Assembly (NCBI RefSeq): GCF_020615385.1
Contig: NZ_JAJAVB010000002.1
Span: forward strand, 422,265 to 486,264
Direction of reading: 5' to 3'
Length of the DNA: 64,000 nucleotides
Source of the DNA: Jiella soli
Lineage (GTDB): Bacteria > Pseudomonadota > Alphaproteobacteria > Rhizobiales > Rhizobiaceae
Part shown: one piece after another, positions 19,803 to 28,683 of the stretch
Layout of the letters: each line of letters starts with the position of its first letter
Numbering within the stretch: position 1 is the stretch's first letter
Translations under genes and position numbers: made by a program
The notes under the pieces: generated by a model
The model's input: only the letters and a program-made list of their open reading frames with translations
Database searches by the model: none
Told to the model about the DNA's origin: nothing

Positions 19803-21251
19803 ATGACGAACCGCGTTGCTGCACAGCAGCAAGATACGAGACATCTGGCGAAGAATTCGATCGGGCTTGCCCATATCGTGTTCTTCGTCGTGGCAGCAGC
19901 CGCTCCGCTGACGGCCGTCGTCGGAGCCTCCCCCGTCGCCTTCGCGTTCGGCAACGGCGTCGGCGTTCCCGGCGCTTATCTCCTGGCGGGCATTCTATAT
20001 CTCGTCTTCAGCGCCGGCTTCACCGCCATGAGCCGCTATGTCGGCAATGCCGGCGGCTTCTACGCCTATATCAAGCAGGGGCTCGGCACGCCGGCGGGGA
20101 TTGGCGGCGCGATGATCGCGATCGTCACCTATTACGCCGTTCAGATCGCCGTCTACGCGCTGTTCGGAGTCTTCCTGGCCGGCGCGCTCGATCCGTTCGG
20201 CATCGTTGCGCCCTGGTGGGTCTGGTCGATCGGCGCACTTGTCGTCATCTATTTCTGCGGGCGGCGCAACATCGCCTTTTCCGGCACCATCCTCGCCTAC
20301 TGCATGGTGGCAGAGGTCGCGATCCTGCTGCTTCTGGACGTCGCCATCGTTCTGGCCGGCGGCGGACCCGAAGGGATCGGCTTTGCGTCCTTCGCGCCCT
20401 CGGAAATCTTTGCGCCCGGTCTCGGCGTCGCGCTGGTCTTCGTCCTTGCCTCGTTCATCGGGTTCGAGGCGACCGCGATCTTCGCCGAGGAGGCGGAAAC
20501 GCCCGAACGAACGATCCCCCGCGCCACCTATATGGCCGTCACGCTGATTGCCGTGTTCTACGCTTTTTCCACCTGGGCCATCGTGCAGCATTACGGGCCG
20601 GGCCAGATCGTGGCGAGCTCCGAAGGGGCTCTCGAAACGCTGTATTTCGACGCATCCGGAGCCTTGCTCGGCGCCTGGTCGGTCGTGGTGATGAACGTCC
20701 TCTTGATCACCAGCCTCTTCGCTGCGCTCCTGTCCTTCCACAACACGATCAACCGCTACTTCTTCGCGCTTGGTCGTGAAAGCGTGGCGCCCTCCGCGCT
20801 CGGCGCGGTCCATGTCAAACATGGCTCGCCCCATGTCGCGAGCCTCGTCCAGAGCCTGATTGCGGCCGCCATCATTCTCGCCTTCGTCGTGGGCGGTCAG
20901 GATCCCTATGCGGTCGTCTTCTCCTGGATGTCCGCGCTTGCCGTCGTCGGGATCATCGCCGTCCAGGTTCTGGTCTGCCTTGCGGTGATCCGTTTCTTCC
21001 GCAAGCGGCCGGCGCTCGAGGTCGGCCCAATCCGCGCCGTGATCGCGCCGCTGGTCAGCGCGGTCGGTCTGGTGGCGGCCTTCGTCCTGGTCTCGGCGAA
21101 CCTGTCGTTGCTGTCCGGATCCGACAGCCTGATCGTCGCCTCCTTCCCTTACCTGATCGTCCTCGTGGGCCTCGCCGGCGCCGCCTTCGCCATGTGGCTG
21201 CGCTCGGCCCGACCGCAGGTCTATTCCTCGCTCGGGAAGGCTTTCGAGTGA
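19803..21251 (+). CDS. APC-superfamily amino acid/amine permease
   Basis: A 482-aa inner-membrane transporter with about 12 hydrophobic segments. The N-terminal NSIGLAHIVFFVVAAAAPLT and the TM6-region FIGFEATAIFAEEAETPERTIP are typical of amino acid permeases of the APC family. The ATG at 19803 follows GAGGGAGA; the longer frame upstream is not needed. The gene lies directly before a cytoplasmic copper amine oxidase. The best inference is uptake of an aromatic amine (tyramine, phenylethylamine or dopamine) or a related amino acid as the substrate of that enzyme. Confidence 0.9.
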   Translation: MTNRVAAQQQDTRHLAKNSIGLAHIVFFVVAAAAPLTAVVGASPVAFAFGNGVGVPGAYLLAGILYLVFSAGFTAMSRYVGNAGGFYAYIKQGLGTPAGIGGAMIAIVTYYAVQIAVYALFGVFLAGALDPFGIVAPWWVWSIGALVVIYFCGRRNIAFSGTILAYCMVAEVAILLLLDVAIVLAGGGPEGIGFASFAPSEIFAPGLGVALVFVLASFIGFEATAIFAEEAETPERTIPRATYMAVTLIAVFYAFSTWAIVQHYGPGQIVASSEGALETLYFDASGALLGAWSVVVMNVLLITSLFAALLSFHNTINRYFFALGRESVAPSALGAVHVKHGSPHVASLVQSLIAAAIILAFVVGGQDPYAVVFSWMSALAVVGIIAVQVLVCLAVIRFFRKRPALEVGPIRAVIAPLVSAVGLVAAFVLVSANLSLLSGSDSLIVASFPYLIVLVGLAGAAFAMWLRSARPQVYSSLGKAFE

Positions 21252-21392
21252 TCGCTCTCAGCTCGCCAGCCCGGCCGCTCGGCCTTTCCGCCATCGCCCT
21301 TTCCGGCGCCCTCGCCGCGGCACTGGCAGCGAAGACCCACCTCCTCTGCACGCTGATCTGCGTTCACGGCCAGGACCACGACTTCAGCGCAA

Positions 21393-21402
21393 TGGCGCAG
21401 AT
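21393..21402. promoter_or_regulatory. TGGCGCAGAT element upstream of amine oxidase
   Basis: A single copy of the 10-base word also found in the permease/AraC promoter, 50-59 bases before the amine oxidase ATG. A candidate half-site for the same AraC regulator. Only one copy is seen, so support is modest. Confidence 0.3.
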
Positions 21403-21451
21403 CTGCGACGGCTGACCGTCCGCACAGCAGCCTCAAGGACACAAGAAATCG

Positions 21452-23422
21452 ATGACAATCCACCAGACCATCAATCATCCGCTCGACCCCCTCACGCTCG
21501 AGGAAATCAAGGCGGCAGTCGACATCGTCAGATTCGAAAAGCAGCTCGGCGAGAAGGTTCGCTTTCCGATGGTGCGGCTGGAGGAGCCGACCAAGGAAGA
21601 GCTGAAGGCCCGCTCGAACGGCAAGGCGGTCCCGCGCGAAGCCTTCGTTCTCAGCCTCGATCTCCTTAGCGGCGAATCCACCGAGGCGATTGTCGATCTC
21701 GGCGAGCGCAAGATCACCTCCTTCGAGCGCATCCCGCACGACCGCGAGCCCTACGGCCAGCCGCCGGTGATGATGGAGGAGTTCTTCCGCTGCGAGGAGA
21801 TCGTGAAGGCCGACCCTGCATGGCGAAAGGCCGTCATGCGGCGCGGCCTGGAAGAGGCCGAACTCGATCTCGTTCAGGTCGATCCGTTCTCCTCGGGCTT
21901 CTTCGGCCGCGACTTCGAGAAGGGCAAGCGCATCGTCAGAGCCGTCAGCTATTGGCGCGAGGATATTCGCGACAATGGCTACGCCCATCCGATCGAGGGC
22001 GTCGTCGCCGTCGTGGACCTGATCGCGAACCGCGTGGTCGACCTGATCGACGAGGAGAAGGTCGTCCCTGTCCCGCGCAAGAAACGCAATTACGGCCGCG
22101 AGAACTTCGAGCCGAGGACGAGCGTCAAGCCGCTCGACATCGTTCAGCCCGGCGGGCCGAGCTTCAAGGTCGACGGCTGGAAGGTGGAATGGGAAGGCTG
22201 GCAGTTCCGGGTCGGCTTCACCCCGCGCGAAGGCCTTGTCCTGCACGAACTCGGCATAAAGGACGGCGACCGGTTCCGCCCGATCATCTTCAGGGCATCG
22301 GTCACGGAAATGGTCGTGCCCTATGCCGATCCCGGCGCGAACCACTACTGGAAGAGCGCCTTCGACGCCGGCGAATACGGTCTCGGGCGGCTGGCCAACA
22401 CGCTGGAACTCGGCTGCGACTGCCTTGGCCACATCCATTATTTCGATGTTCCCTCCCATGACGACCTCGGCCAGCCGATGGTGATGCAGAACGCCATCTG
22501 CATGCATGAGGAGGATTTCGGGATCCTGTGGAAGCACAACGAATTCCGCAACGGGATCCACGAGGTGCGGCGCTCGCGCCGCCTGGTCGTCTCCTTCTTC
22601 GCCACCGTCGGCAATTACGATTACGGCTTCTACTGGTATCTCTACCAGGACGGCACGATCCAGCTCGAATGCAAGCTGACCGGCATCATCCAGACCTCGG
22701 CGATCGCCGATGGCGAGACGTACCCCTATGGCGGCATGGTCGACGACAATCTCGGCGGGCCGACCCACCAGCATTTCTTCAATGCGCGCCTGCACATGGA
22801 TGTCGATGGCGGCGGCAATTCCGTCACCGAGACGGAGTTCGCGCCGCGCCCGATGGGCAAGGACAACCCCTATGGCAATGTCTTCGACACGCTCACCCGA
22901 ACCGTGAAATCGGAACAGGACACGAGCGGCCTCGCCGACGGGGCGAACGGGCGCTACTGGAAAATCGTCAATCCCAACGTGAAGAACTCGGTCGGCAAGC
23001 CGACGGGCTACAAGATGATCGTCAATCCGAGCCCCCTGATGCTCGCAGACGAAGGTTCGACCGTGCGCCGGCGCGGCGGCTTCGCCACGCGCCATGTCTG
23101 GCTGACGCCCTTCGACGAAAAGGAGAAATACGCCAGCGGCGACTATCCGAACGTCCATCAAGGCGGCGACGGGCTGCCGAAATACGTCGCCAAGGACAGG
23201 CCGATCGAAAACGCCGATCTCGTGCTCTGGCACTCCTTCGGCCACACCCATGTGTGCAAGCCCGAGGATTTTCCGATCATGCCCGTGGAATATGCCGGCT
23301 TCATGCTGAAGCCGAACGGCTTCTTCGACCGCAACATCGCGATGGATCTCCCGCCGGACGAAAACAAGCACTCGATCGACAACCGCACCGGCAAGTCCGG
23401 CGGAAGCTGCTGCGGGAGCTGA
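21452..23422 (+). CDS. Copper-containing primary amine oxidase (tyramine/phenylethylamine oxidase type)
   Basis: A 656-aa quinoprotein amine oxidase. It converts a primary aromatic amine to the aldehyde with release of NH3 and H2O2. Tyr389 in VGNYDYGF is the residue converted to topaquinone. Copper ligands are His439 and His441 (THQHFFN) and His600 (GHTHVCKPEDFP). The catalytic base is Asp293 (PYADPG). There is no signal peptide, unlike periplasmic E. coli TynA, so it acts in the cytoplasm, as in Arthrobacter. A short Cys pair (GGSCCGS) ends the protein. The product aldehyde would feed 4-hydroxyphenylacetate into HpaBC after a dehydrogenase step not encoded next to it. Confidence 0.95.
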   Translation: MTIHQTINHPLDPLTLEEIKAAVDIVRFEKQLGEKVRFPMVRLEEPTKEELKARSNGKAVPREAFVLSLDLLSGESTEAIVDLGERKITSFERIPHDREPYGQPPVMMEEFFRCEEIVKADPAWRKAVMRRGLEEAELDLVQVDPFSSGFFGRDFEKGKRIVRAVSYWREDIRDNGYAHPIEGVVAVVDLIANRVVDLIDEEKVVPVPRKKRNYGRENFEPRTSVKPLDIVQPGGPSFKVDGWKVEWEGWQFRVGFTPREGLVLHELGIKDGDRFRPIIFRASVTEMVVPYADPGANHYWKSAFDAGEYGLGRLANTLELGCDCLGHIHYFDVPSHDDLGQPMVMQNAICMHEEDFGILWKHNEFRNGIHEVRRSRRLVVSFFATVGNYDYGFYWYLYQDGTIQLECKLTGIIQTSAIADGETYPYGGMVDDNLGGPTHQHFFNARLHMDVDGGGNSVTETEFAPRPMGKDNPYGNVFDTLTRTVKSEQDTSGLADGANGRYWKIVNPNVKNSVGKPTGYKMIVNPSPLMLADEGSTVRRRGGFATRHVWLTPFDEKEKYASGDYPNVHQGGDGLPKYVAKDRPIENADLVLWHSFGHTHVCKPEDFPIMPVEYAGFMLKPNGFFDRNIAMDLPPDENKHSIDNRTGKSGGSCCGS

Positions 23423-23523
23423 GCCCCGCGCGGGTTGCGAGGAATGGCGTGAAATTGCCGAGGCGGCACCTCATCGCCCTTCCCACGGCCGCTCGGACAA
23501 CGCTACGCGTGGGCTGGGAAGAG

Positions 23524-23542
23524 CCCTGCGGCCCTCGCAGGG
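23524..23542. terminator. Hairpin between convergent amine oxidase and AraC genes
   Basis: CCCTGCG-GCCCT-CGCAGGG is a perfect 7-bp stem with a 5-base loop in the 184-base convergent gap. No clear T-run on either side. A plausible bidirectional stop for transcription. Confidence 0.4.
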
Positions 23543-23606
23543 CGGATAAACGATCATCACGGCGGGCGCGCCTGCGAAACGTGCGCTCGTCCGACCGTCA
23601 TTCCCT

Positions 23607-24527
23607 TCAATATCGGCCGGGTTCCTGTCCCGGTCCGCGCAAGCGCGCCTCGTCTCGGCGCCAGGCCGCCGGAGACCGGCCGACCCGCTTTGTGAAGAAC
23701 CGGGAGAAATAGGCCGGATCGCTGAACCCCGTCTCGTAGGCGATTTCCTCGACGGAGCGGATCGTGAAGAGAAGCAGGCGCTTGGTCTCGATCAGCCGGC
23801 GATTGAGCACCGCCTCCTTGATCGACTGACCGAGAACCTGCTTGGCGGCGCGCTCCAGCTGATAGCGCGTCGTGTTCAGCCTGCCGACGTAGTCATCGAC
23901 GGTCAGAGCCTCGTGGTAGTGGCGGTCGATCGCCGCGCGGAGTTCGCTGGCGAGCCTGACCGCCGGCGTGAGATGACGAAGCTGCCGCGAGTTGGACAGA
24001 CGACCGAGATAGGTCAGCGCCGCGGCGAGGAGCAAGGGCATCAGCCTGTCGTCGGCCCGGCCGTTCACCTGCTGTTCCTCGCAGATGGCGGCGATCGTCT
24101 GGTCGAGGCGCAACCACGCAGCCGGATCCTTCGTCCCGGTGACGAGATGCGGCAGGCCGAGCGGCAGCGTCGTCAACTCCGACAGCGAAGACAGAAGCGC
24201 ATTGGAGATCGATATCACGATCGCATCGGCATCCGGCGCGATGGAGAATCCATGCGCGACGCCGCTCGGCACGAAACTGACCGCAGGCGCTGAAAAGTCC
24301 AAGCTCCCGTCTTCGATCCGGTAGCAGCCCGATCCGCACGTCCAATAGGTGATCTGGCCCATCTGCTCATGCATGTGAGCCCCCACCTCGCCACGATGGA
24401 TCGCGTTGCGATCCCTCACCTTTTCGACGTGCAGGAAACCGACCCCGAGATCGCGCGCCGGCTCGCCATAGATGTGGAACTCGGGGATCGAAGCGCTGGC
24501 GTCAGCGGATGAGCCGGAATGTTTCAT
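23607..24527 (-). CDS. AraC-family regulator, HpaA-like
   Basis: A 306-aa regulator: N-terminal cupin-like sensing domain (HRGEVGAHMHEQMGQITYW, PAVSFVPSGVAHGF) and a C-terminal AraC helix-turn-helix (the last segment reading SVEEIAYETGFSDPAYFSRFF). Such proteins next to hpaBC are named HpaA and activate the hydroxylase genes with 4-hydroxyphenylacetate. It is divergent from hpaB across 94 bases. The start is uncertain: the ATG at 24527 lacks a good ribosome-binding site but begins where similarity begins. Function is inferred from family and context. Confidence 0.87.
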   Translation of the reverse strand: MKHSGSSADASASIPEFHIYGEPARDLGVGFLHVEKVRDRNAIHRGEVGAHMHEQMGQITYWTCGSGCYRIEDGSLDFSAPAVSFVPSGVAHGFSIAPDADAIVISISNALLSSLSELTTLPLGLPHLVTGTKDPAAWLRLDQTIAAICEEQQVNGRADDRLMPLLLAAALTYLGRLSNSRQLRHLTPAVRLASELRAAIDRHYHEALTVDDYVGRLNTTRYQLERAAKQVLGQSIKEAVLNRRLIETKRLLLFTIRSVEEIAYETGFSDPAYFSRFFTKRVGRSPAAWRRDEARLRGPGQEPGRY

Positions 24528-24591
24528 GGTCGAAAAAGTACAGGTCTTTCGCCCGTTCCGTCCATGGCTTCCTGGCCGGCGAGAGCTAAAT

Positions 24592-24603
24592 TTAACATGA
24601 TAA
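24592..24603. promoter_or_regulatory. Putative HpaR-type operator upstream of hpaB
   Basis: TTAAC-AT-GATAA matches the inverted repeat at hpaF with one mismatch in the right half and lies 19 bases before the hpaB ATG, nearly the same distance as at hpaF (22 bases). It suggests that the hydroxylase and ring-cleavage genes share one repressor. Confidence 0.5.
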
Positions 24604-24621
24604 GATATTTGGGAGGCTTGC

Positions 24622-26181
24622 ATGCGATCTGAGGATTTCCGGAAGGACAAGACGCGTCCATTTACCGGCGCGGAATATCTGGAGAGCCTGCGGGACGGGC
24701 GCGAGGTCTATATCAATGGCGAACGGATCAAGGACGTCACGGCGCATCCGGCGATGCGCAATTCCGCCCGCTCCCATGCCCGTCTGTATGATGCGCTGCA
24801 CGATCCTGCGACCAAGGACCGGCTGACCTCGCCGACCGACACCGGCAATGGCGGCTATACTCACAAATATTTCCGCGTCGCCCGCTCCTCGCAGGATCTC
24901 GTCGCCCAGCAGGGCGCGATCGCCGACTGGGCCCGCATGTCCTATGGCTGGATGGGCCGCACCGCCGACTACAAGGCGGCGCTGATGAACACGCTGGGCG
25001 CTAATGCCGACTGGTACGGCCCGTTCAAGGACAATGCCCTCGCCTGGCACACGCGCGCCCAGGAGTCCGTGCTGTTCATGAACCATGCGATCGTCAATCC
25101 GCCGATCGATCGCGACAAGCCGGCCGATCAGGTGAAGGACGTCTTCGTCCACATCACCAAGGAGACGGACGCCGGCATCTACGTGTCCGGCGCCAAGGTC
25201 GTGGCGACCTCATCCGCGCTGACCCATTACAACTTCCTCGCCCAGAGCTCGGCGACCGTCACCGAGGACCCCTCCCTGTCGGTGATGTTCATTGTTCCGA
25301 TGAATGCGCCGGGGATCAAGATGTTCTGCCGCGTCTCCTATGAGGAGACCGCCAACAGGGTGGGCGAGCCCTTCGACTATCCGCTCTCCTCGCGCTTCGA
25401 CGAGAACGACGCGATCCTGGTTCTGGAGAATGTCTTCATCCCGTGGGAGGACGTGCTCGTCCTGCGCGACGCCAAGAAGATCCTCTCCTTCCACCCCGCC
25501 TCCGGCTTCATGCATGGCTATTGCTTCCAGGGCTGCACGCGCTTTGCCGTGAAGCTCGACTTCCTGGCAGGCCTTCTCGCGAAAGCCCTTCGGGCGACGG
25601 GCGGCTCGGCGTTCCGCGGCAATCAGGCAGCGCTCGGCGAGGTGATCGCCCTCAGGCACATGTTCTGGAGCTTCTCCAACGCCATGGCCCACAACCCCAT
25701 CGACTGGGCGAACGGGACCAAGCTGCCGAACCTGGAGGCTGCGCTGTCCTACCGGACCTTCATGTCCGAAGCCTATCCCAGGGTCATCGAGACGGTGCGC
25801 AAGGTGGTCGCTTCCGGTCTCATCTACCTGCCCTCCTCGGCCAAGGATTTCGCCAACCCGGAGATCGACAAATATCTGTCGCAATATGTGCGCGGCTCCG
25901 GCGGCATGGGCCATATCGAGCGCATCAAGATCATGAAGCTTCTGTGGGACGCGACCGGCACCGAGTTCGGCGGCCGCCATGCGCTCTACGAGCTGAACTA
26001 TGCCGGCGCGGCCGAAGAGGTGCGCTTGCAGGTCCTGAAGGGTGCCGAGCGTGGCGGGACGCTGGCCGAGATGGAAGCTCTCGTCGACCGGTGCATGTCG
26101 GACTATGACGAGAACGGCTGGACCGGCGATACCTGGCTGCCGCCGCTCGGCAGCGAGGCCCATCTGAAGGCAGCCGAGTGA
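24622..26181 (+). CDS. hpaB: 4-hydroxyphenylacetate 3-monooxygenase, oxygenase subunit
   Basis: A 519-aa FADH2-dependent monooxygenase that ortho-hydroxylates 4-hydroxyphenylacetate to homoprotocatechuate. The start MRSEDFRKDKTRPFTGAEYL, the segment NGGYTHKYFRVARSSQDL and the C-terminal GTEFGGRHALYELNYAG are those of the HpaB family (E. coli HpaB, 520 aa). GGGAGG precedes the ATG. hpaC follows 8 bases after the stop. It links the amine and acid branches to the meta-cleavage genes on the other strand. Confidence 0.96.
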   Translation: MRSEDFRKDKTRPFTGAEYLESLRDGREVYINGERIKDVTAHPAMRNSARSHARLYDALHDPATKDRLTSPTDTGNGGYTHKYFRVARSSQDLVAQQGAIADWARMSYGWMGRTADYKAALMNTLGANADWYGPFKDNALAWHTRAQESVLFMNHAIVNPPIDRDKPADQVKDVFVHITKETDAGIYVSGAKVVATSSALTHYNFLAQSSATVTEDPSLSVMFIVPMNAPGIKMFCRVSYEETANRVGEPFDYPLSSRFDENDAILVLENVFIPWEDVLVLRDAKKILSFHPASGFMHGYCFQGCTRFAVKLDFLAGLLAKALRATGGSAFRGNQAALGEVIALRHMFWSFSNAMAHNPIDWANGTKLPNLEAALSYRTFMSEAYPRVIETVRKVVASGLIYLPSSAKDFANPEIDKYLSQYVRGSGGMGHIERIKIMKLLWDATGTEFGGRHALYELNYAGAAEEVRLQVLKGAERGGTLAEMEALVDRCMSDYDENGWTGDTWLPPLGSEAHLKAAE

Positions 26182-26189
26182 GGTGCGCC

Positions 26190-26705
26190 ATGACCGACAC
26201 CGTTTCCAAGATCGAGTTCCGCGACGCGATGGCGCGCATCTGCACGCCGGTCAACATCATCACGACCGACGGTAAGGCCGGTCGCGGCGGCTTCACCGCG
26301 ACCGCCGTGTGCAGCGTGACGGACGAGCCGCCGACGGTTCTCGTCTGCATGAATGCCGGTTCGGCCCAGGTCGAGACGTTCAAGGCCAATGGCCGCTTCT
26401 GCGTCAACGTCCTGACCAATGACCACACCGGTCTCGCCTCCGGCTTTGCCGGGGGCATTCGCGAGATGGAAGAGCGCTATGCCGCAGCCCACTGGGTGAC
26501 GATGGACTCCGGCGCGCTGGCCCTCGACGACGCCATCGTCTCGCTCGACTGCGAGACGGCGGATATCCATCGCGTGGGAACCCACAATGTGATGATCGGC
26601 CGCGTGACGGCCCTGAGGCTCGGCGCCGCAAAAGGCCCGAACCCCCTCCTCTACATGGATCGGACCTACATGGTCCCGGCGCAGGCCGGCAGCTTCGGGG
26701 GATAG
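26190..26705 (+). CDS. hpaC: NADH:flavin reductase component HpaC
   Basis: A 171-aa flavin reductase of the HpaC/ActVB fold that supplies reduced FAD to HpaB. Family features are the segments GRGGFTATAVCSVTDEPPTV and GRFCVNVLTNDH and the C-terminal histidine of IHRVGTHNVMIGRV. The ATG at 26190 has GAGTGAGG upstream, overlapping the hpaB stop, and is preferred to a GTG 12 bases earlier. It is translationally tied to hpaB. Confidence 0.95.
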   Translation: MTDTVSKIEFRDAMARICTPVNIITTDGKAGRGGFTATAVCSVTDEPPTVLVCMNAGSAQVETFKANGRFCVNVLTNDHTGLASGFAGGIREMEERYAAAHWVTMDSGALALDDAIVSLDCETADIHRVGTHNVMIGRVTALRLGAAKGPNPLLYMDRTYMVPAQAGSFGG

Positions 26706-26793
26706 TCCGCAAGCGGTCGTTTCGTTCCGGCCGGGGAGCCTTTTCGCCTCGTGGTGCTCAAGACTGCAACACAGCCACCGCCGGCGATCAGGA

Positions 26794-28683
26794 TCAGCGC
26801 TCGCCCGGATTCCGCGCAGCGGCCGGCGTTGCAGTCTCACGGGGCGTAATGCGCAGCGCGCGCAGCGCGTTCAAGATCACCGCGACGTCGATGGCCTCCT
26901 GCAGGAGCGCTCCCTGCACGGGCGTGAGATAGCCATAGGCGGCGGCGATCATGCCGAGCACCGAAAGGCCGATCCCCGCAACGACGCTCTCGACCGCGAT
27001 CCGACCCGAGGCGCGGGCGATTTCCATGCCGGACCCCAGCCGGTCGATCCGGTCGACCAGGAGGACCACGTCGGCAGCCTCGGCGGACGCTGCCGCCCCC
27101 CGCGCCCCCATCGCCACGCCGACATCGGCGGCGGCGAGAGCCGGCGCATCGTTCACCCCGTCACCGACCATCATGACCGGGCCGTTCTTGCGCTCGGTCA
27201 GGACCAGCAGAACCTTCTGGTCGGGCGTCAGGCCGGAACGAAGCCCGTCGAGCCCCAGCCCTTGCGTCACGCGCTCGGCCACCTCGGCCCGGTCGCCGGT
27301 CGCAAGCAGAATGCGGCGGATCCCCTCTTGCCGAAGCCCTGCGAGCGTCAGGCCCACGTCTTCGCGCAGCGGGTCGGCCATCACAAGGTGCCCGGTCATC
27401 CGGCCGTCCACCGCGATGGCGACAAGGACGGAGCCTGCGGGAAGAGCGGAGCTGTCTCCCGCGCTGCGCCCGACATGCCCTGCGACGAACCCCTCGCCGC
27501 CTACGACGACCGCTCGCCCCTCGACCCGGCCGACGACGCCCTCGCCGGGCATTTCGGAGACCTCGGAGGGGACGGGCAATGCGAGACCGCGCGCTTTGGC
27601 CGCCGCAACGATGGCCTGGGCGACGGGATGCTTCGATGCCTGCTCAAGGGTTGCGGCAAGGCGCAGGATCTCGTCCTCGCCCATTCCGTCCCGGCTGTCG
27701 ATCGACACAATCCGCGGCCGTCCGTCGGTCAGCGTGCCGGTCTTGTCGAGGATCAGGGTGCGGATGCGCGCCATCGCCTCGAGCGGCCCGGCGCCCTTGA
27801 TCAGCACCCCGAAATGCGCCGCGCGCGAGAGGCCAGCGACCAGCGCGACCGGAACGGCGAGGATCAGCGGACAGGGCGTTGCGACGACCAGCACGGCGAC
27901 GGCTCGGATCGGATCGCCGGTGAACCACCAGGCTGCGACGGCGATGGCGACCGTGACCGCAAGGAAGCCCAGCGACCATCGATCCGCCAGCCGCGACATC
28001 GGCGCCTTGGACGCCTGGGCCTCCTCGACCAGCCGGACGATGCCGGCATAGGTGCTGTCCTTGGCAGGCCGCGTCGCTGTCAGGTCGAAGGCCTCGCCCG
28101 CATTGGTCGAGCCGCTCATGGCGTCGACCCCGCGCGCCAGCCGCACCGGAAGGGATTCGCCGGTCAGGGCCGAAGTGTCCACGAAGGCCGCCTCGGATGC
28201 CACCGCGCCGTCTACCGGCACCACGTCGCCCTGCCGGATCAGGAGACGATCGCCGGGTGCGATCTTGTCGAGGGGAACGTCCTCAAGCCCGCCGCTTCGG
28301 TAACGGGCGGCGGTCCTCGGGACGCGGGACAGGAGGTCGTGCATCTCGCGCCGGGCGCGGCCTTCGGCAAAGCTTTCGAGAAAGGTGCCGCCCGAATACA
28401 TCACGGCGACGACCGCCGCCGCCAGCGTCTCGCCGAAGACGAGCGCCGCCGACATGGAGAGCGCAGCAACGATATCGAGCCCCACTTCGCCGGAGCGCAA
28501 GCTGCGCAGGATCTCGACCACGAGCGCGGCAAGTGCGGGAACGACCCCGGCGATCCAGATGAGGTTCGCGATGCCGGGCCGGCCGGCGAAGTAGACTGCA
28601 AGTCCCGCGATCAGGCCCGTCGCCGCCAAGAGCAGGATAGCGGTCTTGAAGCGATCGGTCGCAGTCCGTTCCACGCGGCTCAT
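26794..28683 (-). CDS. P1B-type heavy-metal-translocating ATPase with TPC motif
   Basis: A 629-aa metal-transport P-type ATPase. TGES is at 174-177, the transmembrane metal motif TPCPL at 269-273, phosphorylated Asp313 in DKTGTLTDG, the HP motif in ASKHPVAQ and the hinge GDGVNDAPAL. It lacks an N-terminal cysteine-rich metal-binding domain, and its TPC replaces the CPC of copper/zinc pumps. Motif-based subgroups with TPC or SPC have been linked to Co, Ni or Fe, but the ion cannot be assigned here. Last gene of the PepSY-ApbE operon; its ATG overlaps the apbE stop (ATGA). A hydrophobic pair remains after the ATPase core. Confidence 0.92.
   Translation of the reverse strand: MSRVERTATDRFKTAILLLAATGLIAGLAVYFAGRPGIANLIWIAGVVPALAALVVEILRSLRSGEVGLDIVAALSMSAALVFGETLAAAVVAVMYSGGTFLESFAEGRARREMHDLLSRVPRTAARYRSGGLEDVPLDKIAPGDRLLIRQGDVVPVDGAVASEAAFVDTSALTGESLPVRLARGVDAMSGSTNAGEAFDLTATRPAKDSTYAGIVRLVEEAQASKAPMSRLADRWSLGFLAVTVAIAVAAWWFTGDPIRAVAVLVVATPCPLILAVPVALVAGLSRAAHFGVLIKGAGPLEAMARIRTLILDKTGTLTDGRPRIVSIDSRDGMGEDEILRLAATLEQASKHPVAQAIVAAAKARGLALPVPSEVSEMPGEGVVGRVEGRAVVVGGEGFVAGHVGRSAGDSSALPAGSVLVAIAVDGRMTGHLVMADPLREDVGLTLAGLRQEGIRRILLATGDRAEVAERVTQGLGLDGLRSGLTPDQKVLLVLTERKNGPVMMVGDGVNDAPALAAADVGVAMGARGAAASAEAADVVLLVDRIDRLGSGMEIARASGRIAVESVVAGIGLSVLGMIAAAYGYLTPVQGALLQEAIDVAVILNALRALRITPRETATPAAARNPGER

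Noticed and set aside
21248-21415. GTG-started 55-codon frame overlapping the permease stop
   Set aside because: Hydrophobic start but no ribosome-binding site and no family. Its end covers the TGGCGCAGAT element before the amine oxidase. Kept as doubtful, not listed as a gene.
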